The notes beneath the pieces were generated by a model, which saw only the letters and a program-made list of their open reading frames with translations, did not search any database and was not told where the DNA came from. Below, piece by piece: positions 19,815-29,464 of a stretch of DNA of 64,000 nucleotides; within the stretch, counting starts at the first letter, position 1, and the number at the start of each line of letters is the position of its first letter. Made by a program: the position numbers and the translations under genes. The stretch is from Lachnospiraceae bacterium. Lineage in GTDB: Bacteria > Bacillota > Clostridia > Lachnospirales > Lachnospiraceae. The stretch spans positions 57,389-121,388 of the forward strand of contig JAQUXP010000007.1 of NCBI GenBank assembly GCA_028692395.1, given 5' to 3'.

Positions 19815-21614
19815 ATGAAGTGTTACAAGAAGGATTATCCAAGACCGCAGTTTGTCAGAGATAACTGGGTGAATTTGAACGGGACCTGGGATTTTGCGTT
19901 TGACGATGCAAACCTGGGGGAGAAAGAAAGATGGTATGCGAAGTTTCCGAAGGAGAAAGAAATTCAGGTTCCTTTTACCTATGAGACAAAGCTCAGTGGA
20001 ATCCAGGATGAGAGCAGACATGATAATGTCTGGTATTACAGAAGTATCTCTGTAGATGGAGCAATGCTGGATAAAAACAACTATGTTCTGCATTTTGAAG
20101 GAAGTGATTTCATCACTAAGGTGTGGGTGAACGGACAGCTGGCAGGCAGTCACAGAGGCGGATATTCCAGATTTTCCTTCGATATCAGTGACCTGATAAG
20201 GGATGGAGAGAATGATCTTATCGTTAAGGTGGAAGATTCTTATGATGCTCAGCAGCCCCGTGGAAAACAGCGCTGGATCGATGAGAACTTTGGCTGCTGG
20301 TATGTGCAGACAACCGGTATCTGGAAGACAGTCTGGACAGAATATGTACCCAAGATCAGTCTGGATCATGTAAAAATGACGCCAAATATGGAGGCATATG
20401 CGCTGGAATTGGAGCTGGAGGTAGCTGCACCGGAACACCTGTATGGTTCTGATCTGATGGTGGAGATCATGGTTTCCTATGACGGAGCGTTTATCAATAA
20501 AACAGCTACAAGCGTTGTCTGCGGTCATATAAGAACCGAGATTGATCTTCTGGCACAAAATCCCAAGGGATATGAATGGGCTGTCAGAACATGGAGTCCG
20601 GAGGAACCAAACCTCTATGATATCGAATTCCGTGTGCTGCAAAAGCATGAGGTTGTGGATGTAGTGGAGTCTTACTTTGCCATGCGTGAAATCCGTATTG
20701 ATGGGCCTAACATTCTTCTAAATGGAAGACCACTGTACCAGAGATTAATCCTGGATCAGGGTTACTGGGAGGAGTCACATCTTACCCCCCCAAGTGAGGA
20801 AGCCTTACTGGAGGATATCGATAAGATCCATGCGCTGGGATATAATGGACTTCGAAAGCATCAGAAAATCGAAGACGAAAGATTCCTGTATTGGTGCGAC
20901 GTGAAGGGAATGCTTGTATGGAGTGAGGCAGCAGCCGCTTATCAATATTCCGATTACGCAGTGGCGGAATTCACCAGAGAATGGCTGGAAATTGTAAAGC
21001 AGAATTATAATCATCCATGTATCATTACATGGACTCCCTTCAACGAGTCCTGGGGGATCAGCCGCATAGAGACTGAGCCTATGGAACAGCATTTTACAGA
21101 AAGCATCTATTATCTGACAAAGAGCCTGGATAAATACAGACCGGTTATTGTAAATGACGGATGGGAGCACACGATTTCTGATATTATTACCCTGCATGAT
21201 TATGAGGAAGTCGGTGAAATATTCAGGGAAAGATATAAAAATTACAGGGATGAAATTATGACAACCGAATTCTACCACAGCAATCATAAGTCAGCCATGG
21301 CCAATGGATACAAATATAAAGGGCAGCCTGTGATCATCAGTGAGTATGGTGGAATCGCATTTAATAATGATGATTCCGGCTGGGGATATGGAAATAAGGT
21401 TAATACAGAAGAGGCGTTCATCAAGCGATTCGATGAGATCACAACAGCAGTAAAAGAGGTTCCCTACATCTGCGGCTTCTGTTATACCCAGGTTTCCGAT
21501 GTACAGCAGGAGATCAACGGATTAATGGACGGCAAGCGCAATTTCAAGATTGATCCAGAAATCATCAAAGAGATCAATGAGCGAAAAGTAGGATATTGGA
21601 GATCCTTCATGTAA
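19815..21614 (+). CDS. Glycoside hydrolase family 2 (beta-galactosidase/beta-glucuronidase-like)
   Basis: 'PRPQFVRDNWVNLNGTWDFAFDD', 'HPCIITWTPFNESWG', 'QPVIISEYGGIAF'. Confidence 0.92.
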   Translation: MKCYKKDYPRPQFVRDNWVNLNGTWDFAFDDANLGEKERWYAKFPKEKEIQVPFTYETKLSGIQDESRHDNVWYYRSISVDGAMLDKNNYVLHFEGSDFITKVWVNGQLAGSHRGGYSRFSFDISDLIRDGENDLIVKVEDSYDAQQPRGKQRWIDENFGCWYVQTTGIWKTVWTEYVPKISLDHVKMTPNMEAYALELELEVAAPEHLYGSDLMVEIMVSYDGAFINKTATSVVCGHIRTEIDLLAQNPKGYEWAVRTWSPEEPNLYDIEFRVLQKHEVVDVVESYFAMREIRIDGPNILLNGRPLYQRLILDQGYWEESHLTPPSEEALLEDIDKIHALGYNGLRKHQKIEDERFLYWCDVKGMLVWSEAAAAYQYSDYAVAEFTREWLEIVKQNYNHPCIITWTPFNESWGISRIETEPMEQHFTESIYYLTKSLDKYRPVIVNDGWEHTISDIITLHDYEEVGEIFRERYKNYRDEIMTTEFYHSNHKSAMANGYKYKGQPVIISEYGGIAFNNDDSGWGYGNKVNTEEAFIKRFDEITTAVKEVPYICGFCYTQVSDVQQEINGLMDGKRNFKIDPEIIKEINERKVGYWRSFM

Positions 21615-21644
21615 CGGATCGCAGAGATTCATAGTAAAAAAATG

Positions 21645-21887
21645 GGGGCTGTCGCACTTCGGTGTCCGGGAGCCCCTTATGAGGGCGGTACACATTTGCA
21701 GAAGTCCTAAGTATACCAAAACAACCGGTTTTGCGTTATAAGAAATCAGCATACTGTCTGAGCGCAGCGAGTTTATGCTGATTTCTTATGATTTTAGCAA
21801 AATCGGTTGTTTTTCGTATACTCTTGGACTTCGAAACCGTGTACCGCCCTCATAAGGGACTCCCGGACACCGAAGTGCGACAGCCCC
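21645..21887. repeat. 243-bp nested inverted-repeat intergenic element between convergent genes
   Basis: GGGGCTGTCGCACTTCGGTGTCCGGGAGCCCCTTATGAGGGCGGTACAC at the left end and its near-perfect reverse complement at the right end; inner palindromes AAGAAATCAGCATA/TATGCTGATTTCTT. Confidence 0.85.
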
Positions 21888-21903
21888 TCATCAAACTGCT
21901 TTT

Positions 21904-23913
21904 TTAAATCTGGTGGATCAGGTAGTCCTGGCTGCCATTTTTCAGGTATACGGGCAGGGTATCGATAGATGCTGCTGCGAGTACTGTCTGACCGCCTTGT
22001 AGAACTTCACCGGTTCTGGCATCGGTCCAGGTGCAGCCGGAGGGAAGATAAACTTCACGTTCGGTGGCATGCTCGTGACAGATGGGAGCCACAAGAATGT
22101 CCGGCCCATACAGGTATTCATCCGTAATATCCCAGCATTTGTCATCATGGGAAAACTCATAGAATAAGGTACGCATGACCGGGGTTCCGTGCTGATGAGC
22201 CTCTTCCATAAGAGAGCGTGTATAGTCTCGCATCATCTCACGAATCAGGATGAATTTCTTCATAATTTGATAATTCTCTTCTCCGTAACTCCAGATTTCA
22301 TTATCCGCACCGGACCATTCACGAACTTCTCCGGCTTTGTTAATGATTGTCTCGCCTGGTTGGCGCAGTCCGTGAAGACGCATCACAGGGCAGAAGGTAC
22401 CAAACTGGAACCAGCGGATCAAAAGCTCCTTAAAGTTTTCATCTTCGATGTTACCGCCGTGGAAACCGCCGATATCTGTGGTCCACCAGGGGATGCCGCA
22501 AAGGCCCATATGAAGTCCGGCACAGAGCTGCTTTCTCAGGTCTTCGTAGCTGGACCAGATGTCTCCGGACCATACCAGAGCGCCATATCGCTGGCTTCCA
22601 ACCCAGGCGCAGCGCACCAGATTCACGATATCCTCCTGGCCGTCTTGCTGCTGTCCTTCGTAGAACAGACGGGAGTATTCTCTGGGATAAATGTTGCCAA
22701 TCTCTTCCACTGTTCCTGCATGATAGCGGTACATATCATAATCATAGGTGGTAAATTCCGGTTCTGCCTCATCCAGCCAGAATGTCTTGATTCCGTAGTC
22801 GGCATAGTTCTGTCTGCATTTGTCCCAGACATAGGCACGGGTTCTTGGATTCGTGGCGTCCATAAATACGTTATTTCCGTGGAAAATCATCTGCACATCG
22901 ATACCGGAGCGAATCTTTACCAGCAGACCCTGCTGCTTCATCTCTTCGTAATTTTCACTTCGCCAGTCTACCTGAGGCCAGATGGATACCATAGTTTCGA
23001 TGCCCATATCGTGAAGCTCCTGCACCATGGCCTTCGGATCCGGAAAATATTCTTCATCAAAGCGCCAGTCGCCGCATCTTGGCCAGTGATAGTAATCGAT
23101 AACAAGCACATCCAGAGGAACCTCCCGCTTTTTATACTCCCGGGCAATCTGAAGTACCTGTTCCTGATTATAGTAACGAAGCTTACACTGCCAGAAGCCA
23201 AGACCATATTCCGGCATCATGGGAACTGTTCCGGTAGATTCGGCATACTGCTGTTCAATCTGGGCAGGAGTGTCCCCGGCGGTAATCCAGTAATCCATCT
23301 TCGTGGTGGAACCGGCAATCCATTCGGTAGTATTCTTACCAAAATGCACCTCTCCAACGGCAGCATTGTGCCACAAAAATCCATATCCAAGACTGGAGAT
23401 GTAAAATGGAATACTTGCCTGAGAATTTCTGTGAGCAAGCTCCAGATTACAGCCCTTCAGATCCATAATTTCCTGCTGATACTGTCCCATACCATAAAGC
23501 TTTTCAGAAGGGTTGGAGGAAAAGCTGACAGTAAGCTTGCAGCTGTCTCCCTGAAGTGCCTGGAATTTACGTGCTTTTCTCACCAGGGCACCTCCGTCTG
23601 AGATCTCCTGAAGGAGTACTTCCCCCTTTTGATTATAGAAGGTAATCTGCAGGGCATTTCCCCATTCCTGGACATGCAGGCGGGCTGTGATCAGACCATT
23701 TGTGATGATCGCATGGCGTTCATCTTCCAACTGGATATGACAGCCGCTGTGGTTTGCAGGGTTAGGAGGAAGCAAAGCAATATCCCCCTCTGGAATCTGA
23801 TCCATCAGGGAAGACTGAACCCGAAGGCTGTTGGTGTTCCAGGGCTGGATAGACAGGAGTTCACCATCATTTCTAAAAAAGAGCTGATTTTCTTTCTGTT
23901 CAAAAAAATTCAT
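21904..23913 (-). CDS. Glycoside hydrolase family 31 (alpha-xylosidase/alpha-glucosidase-like)
   Basis: 'KTFWLDEAEPEF', 'GALVWSGDIWSSYEDLRKQLCAGLHMGLCGIPWWTTDIGGF', 'RWFQFGTFCPVMRLHG'. Confidence 0.92.
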   Translation of the reverse strand: MNFFEQKENQLFFRNDGELLSIQPWNTNSLRVQSSLMDQIPEGDIALLPPNPANHSGCHIQLEDERHAIITNGLITARLHVQEWGNALQITFYNQKGEVLLQEISDGGALVRKARKFQALQGDSCKLTVSFSSNPSEKLYGMGQYQQEIMDLKGCNLELAHRNSQASIPFYISSLGYGFLWHNAAVGEVHFGKNTTEWIAGSTTKMDYWITAGDTPAQIEQQYAESTGTVPMMPEYGLGFWQCKLRYYNQEQVLQIAREYKKREVPLDVLVIDYYHWPRCGDWRFDEEYFPDPKAMVQELHDMGIETMVSIWPQVDWRSENYEEMKQQGLLVKIRSGIDVQMIFHGNNVFMDATNPRTRAYVWDKCRQNYADYGIKTFWLDEAEPEFTTYDYDMYRYHAGTVEEIGNIYPREYSRLFYEGQQQDGQEDIVNLVRCAWVGSQRYGALVWSGDIWSSYEDLRKQLCAGLHMGLCGIPWWTTDIGGFHGGNIEDENFKELLIRWFQFGTFCPVMRLHGLRQPGETIINKAGEVREWSGADNEIWSYGEENYQIMKKFILIREMMRDYTRSLMEEAHQHGTPVMRTLFYEFSHDDKCWDITDEYLYGPDILVAPICHEHATEREVYLPSGCTWTDARTGEVLQGGQTVLAAASIDTLPVYLKNGSQDYLIHQI

Positions 23914-24100
23914 GCATACACCGGGGAGACAGTAAATGTCTCCGAATCCTTTCTTTTTTATTGATTTTGTCTGTATTTAAATTTAATTATATTGCGGTTT
24001 TGGTAAAAATACTTTATTATTATTGATGAATCATAAAACATTATTGATAAGTATTTTGCTTGTTGTGCTATTTGCTAAAAGAGATGATTTGAGGTGCAGG

Positions 24101-24958
24101 ATGAAGCTTAGAAAGAATCTGGAAGAGCAGCGGATGCATGGGGAGCTGGGATTTAATATCTCCATGTATTATAATCAGTCAGCAGTGGGCCCCGGGGATT
24201 TTCTGGCGCCGCTGCATTACCATACGGAGTTTGAATTCCTTGCAGCTCTGGAAGGGGAAATATGCGTACCTGTGGAGGAGCAGGAGGTGAGAGTTCAGGA
24301 GGGGGAGGGTGTTTTTATCAATTCCTCGAGGCTGCACTCCATCAGGGCGGAAGGGGGAGCCGGGCATCATATTCTTGCAGTGGTATTTGCTCCGGACTTT
24401 CTGGCTTCCAGAGAGGAGCGGATTTTTAAGAAATATCTATATAATATCATGGAGAATCGGATCGAGGTTCCCATGAAGCTGGAGACGTATCATGTCCAGA
24501 GCCTGAAGCTGCTGTATGAGAGCTACGAAAGACAGGAATACGGATTTGAGATTACGTTAAAAAGCAGACTGCTTGCTATTATGGGAGATCTGGTGGCGCA
24601 TTCTTCCGCACGAGATGACGCACGTATCGTCCCAAGATATGAGAGTATAAAGTCTGTTCTCGCCTACATAGAGGAAAACTATATGAATGAAATTATGCTG
24701 GAGGACCTGGCAAAGACAGCAGGCTTAAGCCGGGAACATTTCTGCAGGGTATTCTCAGAGGTTGCAGATGTTTCGGCCATTACCTATCTGAACAGATTCC
24801 GCATTCAGAAAAGCATGGAGCTTTTGAAAAACACAGATCAGACAATCTCGGAGATCAGTGCAGCCTGCGGATTCAATAACTGCAGCTATTACAATAAGCT
24901 GTTTCGGCGGTTTGTATGTGAGACCCCAAAGCAATATCGGAAATATAGACAAGCCTAA
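24101..24958 (+). CDS. AraC family transcriptional regulator with cupin domain
   Basis: Cupin 'LHYHTEFEFLAALEGEI'; HTH 'LAKTAGLSREHFCRVF...YYNKLFRRFVCETPKQYRKY'. Start at 24101 preferred over 24023. Confidence 0.88.
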   Translation: MKLRKNLEEQRMHGELGFNISMYYNQSAVGPGDFLAPLHYHTEFEFLAALEGEICVPVEEQEVRVQEGEGVFINSSRLHSIRAEGGAGHHILAVVFAPDFLASREERIFKKYLYNIMENRIEVPMKLETYHVQSLKLLYESYERQEYGFEITLKSRLLAIMGDLVAHSSARDDARIVPRYESIKSVLAYIEENYMNEIMLEDLAKTAGLSREHFCRVFSEVADVSAITYLNRFRIQKSMELLKNTDQTISEISAACGFNNCSYYNKLFRRFVCETPKQYRKYRQA

Positions 24959-24966
24959 TGGGGCAG

Positions 24967-26259
24967 TTATGGAAGAATCACTACAAACTCCGCTCCGCCA
25001 ATGGACGCCTCCTCCACCCGGATACTCCCTTTGTGGAGCAGCAGGATCTCCTGGGCGATGCACAGACCCAGACCAAAGTGGGAACGGTCGGAACGGGAGC
25101 TGTCCCCCCGGTAAAAGCGGCCAAATATCAGTGCTCTTTGTTCCACGGGGATTCCGGGACCACTGTCCGCCACACGCAGCTGAAAGCCACTATCACCGGT
25201 ATATAACAGGCGCAGGATAATCTGTCCGCCCTCCGGTGTATAGCGCAGGGCATTATCCAGCAGGATAGAGAGAACCTGAGTGATGCGCACACTATCGCAG
25301 AGACAGTTGGGAAGCTCTGATTCCGGGAGCTCCACAGAGAGATGAATCTGATGTCTGGCAGATAAAATCTCGTATTTTTCATAGGTATCTAAAAGCAAAG
25401 TATCCAGCTGTGTGGGTACTTTTTTAATCTTCCAGGTGTGAGCATCCGAGTTGGCCAGGGTCAGCATCTCATTTACCAGGGCTGCCATACGATCTCCCTC
25501 CGAGTGTATCGCTTCCAGAAAGCGGTGGGTATCCTGGCTGGAGGCCGGAACACGTTCCAGCGCAGAAGCACTGGAGAGAATCACACTTAAGGGGGAGCGA
25601 AGCTCGTGGGAGGCAGAGGCGATAAACTGAGCCTGCTGTCTTCGGTTTTCTTCCAGAGGGCGCAGGAGATGTCGGGTGAAAATCCAGCAAAAGAGAGCAA
25701 TTACCAGAATCGACCCAAGATCAAGCAGGGCAAAGGTCAGTCGCTGCTGCATAATATGAGCATGCTCACCAAAGCGGGAATAGAGCACCAGGGCGTGCAA
25801 AACACCCTGTTCCTTCTGCAGGGTCATGGCAGAGACATAATATCCGATCCGGTTCTCATCTTCCATGGAAAATTCCACATGGGAGGAGAGCCGGCTGCGG
25901 CTTCCGGTGTCCATGGAGTAACCATGCTCGGTTTGAGCAAGGGACAGGGCCTGGGCGAGAACAGCCTTTTGCGCCTGACTGTGAGCCAGTTCACTCATAT
26001 AGAACTCCTGACCATTATCATAGACGGAGATTAGAAAGGTGCCGTGCTGCTCCTGCTTTGCCAGCCATTCCTGGGTGACAACATCCTGATTTTCCAGATA
26101 GGACATAATCATATTCATGGAATTAAGAAAAGTAACGTAGTTCGTCTGCAGCAGTCCATGCTCTGACAGATATAAGGAAAGGACTGTCATAAGAACCACA
26201 ATCAGACCGGTAACTCCGGTAAAAAAAAGTGTCAGATGTACATGAAGTTTTTTAAACAT
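24967..26259 (-). CDS. Sensor histidine kinase
   Basis: 'FIASASHELRSPLSVILSSA', N/G boxes 'LLDNALRYTPEGG', 'VADSGPGIPVEQRALIFGRFYRGD', 'GLGLCIAQEIL'; two TM segments. Confidence 0.95.
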   Translation of the reverse strand: MFKKLHVHLTLFFTGVTGLIVVLMTVLSLYLSEHGLLQTNYVTFLNSMNMIMSYLENQDVVTQEWLAKQEQHGTFLISVYDNGQEFYMSELAHSQAQKAVLAQALSLAQTEHGYSMDTGSRSRLSSHVEFSMEDENRIGYYVSAMTLQKEQGVLHALVLYSRFGEHAHIMQQRLTFALLDLGSILVIALFCWIFTRHLLRPLEENRRQQAQFIASASHELRSPLSVILSSASALERVPASSQDTHRFLEAIHSEGDRMAALVNEMLTLANSDAHTWKIKKVPTQLDTLLLDTYEKYEILSARHQIHLSVELPESELPNCLCDSVRITQVLSILLDNALRYTPEGGQIILRLLYTGDSGFQLRVADSGPGIPVEQRALIFGRFYRGDSSRSDRSHFGLGLCIAQEILLLHKGSIRVEEASIGGAEFVVILP

Positions 26260-26932
26260 GCTCCTCCTCCAGACAGTAGCCGATTCCTCTGAGGGTCTTT
26301 AAGGTGACACAGCTGTGTAAAGAAGAAAGTCTGCGGCGGATAAAATGAATATAATTATCCAGATTTCCATCCTCCACGGCAGCATCCGGGCCCCAGACCC
26401 GGGACAGAATCAGACTGCGGGGAAGTGTCTGACAGGTGTTGCGCAGCAGAAATTCCATAAGCGCACCTTCTCTTTTTGAGAGCAGCACGGACTTTTGAGA
26501 GCAGGTCATTTCTCTTGTGACAGCATTATAGGTTAAGTCACCAAAGCTTTGAAGCTGTGTATCATTCCACTGGATCGGACGCCGCACGATACAGCGAATC
26601 CGGGCAACCAGCTCCTCATATTCAAAGGGCTTTACAATATAATCATCTGCACCGGCATCCAGTCCGGTAATACGGTCTGAAAGCTCCCCAAGAGCCGTGA
26701 CCATCAAAATAGGGGTGGAGATACCGGCTCTTCGGGATTTCTGCAAGAGCGTCATTCCATCTATCTCCGGCAGCATACGATCCAGAAGGATCACATCACT
26801 GGACTGCTGCTGTATCATATACCACCCGTCTGTCCCATCGTGGCAGTCATCTACGGTGTATCCGTCCTGTTCCAATTGATAACGGAGGGAGTCACACAGC
26901 CGCAGATCATCTTCTATAATCAATATTCGCAT
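26252..26932 (-). CDS. OmpR/PhoB-family response regulator
   Basis: 'MRILIIEDDLRLCDSL', 'VILLDRMLPEIDG', 'YIVKPFEYEELVARI', winged-helix C-term; overlaps the kinase ORF. Confidence 0.95.
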   Translation of the reverse strand: MRILIIEDDLRLCDSLRYQLEQDGYTVDDCHDGTDGWYMIQQQSSDVILLDRMLPEIDGMTLLQKSRRAGISTPILMVTALGELSDRITGLDAGADDYIVKPFEYEELVARIRCIVRRPIQWNDTQLQSFGDLTYNAVTREMTCSQKSVLLSKREGALMEFLLRNTCQTLPRSLILSRVWGPDAAVEDGNLDNYIHFIRRRLSSLHSCVTLKTLRGIGYCLEEEHV

Positions 26933-26989
26933 GATAATATCCTCTTTCTGATTGTTTCCTATCTGATCATACCACAGTTTTCTTTAAGT

Positions 26990-27054
26990 TTTCTCTAAAA
27001 AGTAAAAGAGATCGGTGTATATTTAGAGAAAAAATAGAGCTTTTTTTAGAGAAA
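26990..27054. promoter_or_regulatory. Three-copy TTTAGAGAAA operator-like cluster between divergent RR and SBP genes
   Basis: TTTCTCTAAA 26990-26999 (inverted); TTTAGAGAAA 27022-27031 and 27045-27054; the last two extend to TTTAGAGAAAARATAGAG. Confidence 0.6.
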
Positions 27055-27105
27055 AGATAGAGATTGCCCTGCTATCATGGGAGTCACAGAAGAAAGGAGA
27101 ATCGT

Positions 27106-29439
27106 ATGAGAACATATAAAAAGAAAAGTATCGGTATTCTGCTGGCAGGAATTCTTGCTGCACTGTCTGTGACAGGATGCGGAAGTCCAAAGGGAGGAAC
27201 GTCCCCGGACAGTGCTGCCAGAAGCGGTGAGAAGGTATCAAATACCAGTCAGGCTATGGGACGATATCTGGAGGAAGAGCTTCCTCTTCCCGAAGGCTTG
27301 GATGAGGTGCAGGATCTGATCCTTTTGGATGATGGGAGCTATGAAATTGCAGGCTGTAACAATAGTACGATGCAGTATCTGCGTTATAAGATGACAGATG
27401 GAGCATCCTGGACGGATGTGGGAGTTCCGGAGGCCATCAATTCCGGAGAATTGAATGCAAATGGAGAAAGCCTGACACTTTGTTTGGCCCCGGCGGGAGA
27501 CATTCTGGTAACGGCCAGCTCTTATGATGAGGAACAGGGGAGTCTGACAGAAACCTTTACTTATTTTGATCCACAGGGCCAGAAGCAGCTCCTGGATATA
27601 CAGGTTCCTCAGGACAAAAATCCGGGAAATAATGTTTACAAGGCAAGATTTACCCAAAGCGGGCAGCTTTTTGTACAGGATTATGGCAGGGTGAATTATG
27701 AGATTGACAAGGCAACCGGAGCGATTCTTAAAACCTACGATGCCGATGGTGCAGACATTCTTTTGAGTGCCCCTGCGGGTAACCGCTGGGTGATTGTGAC
27801 GGCGGATCAGGTGCTCTGCTATGACATATCGACCGGAGAAGAGCTGCCAAAGGACAGTGTACTGTCTCAGCAGATCATGGAAAGAAAGGAATCACTGGGT
27901 GATTCCAGCGGCTCTTCCGAAGGAATTCTCTTTGCGGGAGACCAGAAGGATGGACTGTTCTACTGCGACAGGCGTGGTATCTATTATCATGCAGCAGGGG
28001 GAAGTGTCTGTGAGCAGATGGTAGATGGACAGCTGGTCAGTCTTTCCAATCCCACCACGATGCTGCAAAAGCTGTTAAAGTCAGAGGATGATTCCTTTCT
28101 GGTGGAGGCAGTGGATGAAAATATGGTCTGCCGGCTGTTAAAATACACCTATTCTGCCGACACTCCTGCGGTTCCGGCTACGGAGCTGAAGGTATATTCA
28201 CTGGAGGATCATACCTTTTTGCGTCAGGCAATCAATCAGTTCCAGCATGTCAACCCGGATATCTATGTCAATCTGGAGATTGGTGTGACAGGCAAGGATG
28301 CGGTAACCAGAGAAGATGCACTTCGCACACTGAACACAGATATTCTGGCGGGAAATGGACCGGATGTACTGATTCTGGACGGCATGCCCCTGAACAGCTA
28401 TATAGAGAAAAATATGCTCCTTGACATCAGCGATATCCTGCAGAAAATCAGGGAGACGGATGGCGTGTTTGAAAATGTTGCAAATACGTTTCAAAAAGAC
28501 GAAAAGGTCTATGCAATACCTGCAAAATTCGCTGTTCCCATCATTGTGGGAGATGCAGATACGGCAGCATCCGGCAGTACGCTGAAAGCATTCGCTGATC
28601 GGGCAGAGGCCATGCGTGCAAAGGATGGGGAAAAGAATGTATATGAGCGTATTGATGAAAAGATTCTGCTGCAGGAGTTATTTGCTGCGGACTCGGCCGG
28701 ATGGCTGCAGGAGGACGGAAGTATCTCTGAGGTGGAGCTTCAGAATTACCTTACCCAGGCAAAGCGGATCTATGGTACAAACAGCCATGAAGGAGAAGAT
28801 GCCAGCAACAGTTATACCTATGATACATTTCAGGAGTATACCAGTGACAGCATTTCCAATTATATACTGGATACAGTACTGGGAGGAAGTCAGTGTGCCT
28901 TTGGATTGCTGAGCAGTATGCAAAGCTATGCTACAGTGACCTCTGCGACAGACAGCAAACCGGATGCCGGTTTTACCATGGGACTCTTCGGAGGAGAGGT
29001 CAACTCCCACAGCTTTGTGCCATCGGAGATTGTGGGAATCAGCAGTACCACCGGAGAGGAAAAAGCAGCTCGTTCCTTTATCCAGACGATGCTTAGCAGC
29101 GATACGGCAACCAGCGGCAGCTACACCTTTTCCACCAACAAAAAAGCATATGAAAATGCCAAGGTCCAGCCATGGGGCGATGATGAGGGTAATGTCGGGG
29201 GCTATTCTGTCAGCAGCCAGGATGGAACACAGCTGGAGTTTATGATCAGATGGCCCTCACAGGAACATATGGATCAGCTTACAAAGATGCTGGAAAGCCT
29301 GAATCGTCCCTGCATCAATGACGGAATTATCCTGGATATTGTACTGGAGCAGGGCGGGGCCTATCTAAAAGGAGAACAGTCTTTGGAGGATACCAGCAAG
29401 ACGATTCTTCAGAAGATGAATCTGTATCTGGCAGAATAG
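27106..29439 (+). CDS. Large two-domain extracellular solute-binding lipoprotein (N-terminal repeat/propeller-like region + SBP-1 domain)
   Basis: Lipobox 'VTGCGS'; N-terminal ~380 aa not SBP-like; SBP-like from 'LKVYSLEDHTFLRQAINQFQHVNPDIYVNLEIG'. ATG at 27106 preferred. Confidence 0.85.
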   Translation: MRTYKKKSIGILLAGILAALSVTGCGSPKGGTSPDSAARSGEKVSNTSQAMGRYLEEELPLPEGLDEVQDLILLDDGSYEIAGCNNSTMQYLRYKMTDGASWTDVGVPEAINSGELNANGESLTLCLAPAGDILVTASSYDEEQGSLTETFTYFDPQGQKQLLDIQVPQDKNPGNNVYKARFTQSGQLFVQDYGRVNYEIDKATGAILKTYDADGADILLSAPAGNRWVIVTADQVLCYDISTGEELPKDSVLSQQIMERKESLGDSSGSSEGILFAGDQKDGLFYCDRRGIYYHAAGGSVCEQMVDGQLVSLSNPTTMLQKLLKSEDDSFLVEAVDENMVCRLLKYTYSADTPAVPATELKVYSLEDHTFLRQAINQFQHVNPDIYVNLEIGVTGKDAVTREDALRTLNTDILAGNGPDVLILDGMPLNSYIEKNMLLDISDILQKIRETDGVFENVANTFQKDEKVYAIPAKFAVPIIVGDADTAASGSTLKAFADRAEAMRAKDGEKNVYERIDEKILLQELFAADSAGWLQEDGSISEVELQNYLTQAKRIYGTNSHEGEDASNSYTYDTFQEYTSDSISNYILDTVLGGSQCAFGLLSSMQSYATVTSATDSKPDAGFTMGLFGGEVNSHSFVPSEIVGISSTTGEEKAARSFIQTMLSSDTATSGSYTFSTNKKAYENAKVQPWGDDEGNVGGYSVSSQDGTQLEFMIRWPSQEHMDQLTKMLESLNRPCINDGIILDIVLEQGGAYLKGEQSLEDTSKTILQKMNLYLAE

Positions 29440-29464
29440 AAAATCGTACGGCTGAAAGGATATT

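Noticed and set aside
19776-20648. 290-aa minus-strand ORF
   Set aside because: Antisense to the GH2 gene; no domain signal.
22189-23601. 470-aa plus-strand ORF
   Set aside because: Lies wholly antisense to the strongly supported GH31 gene; composition and lack of domain motifs suggest a shadow ORF.
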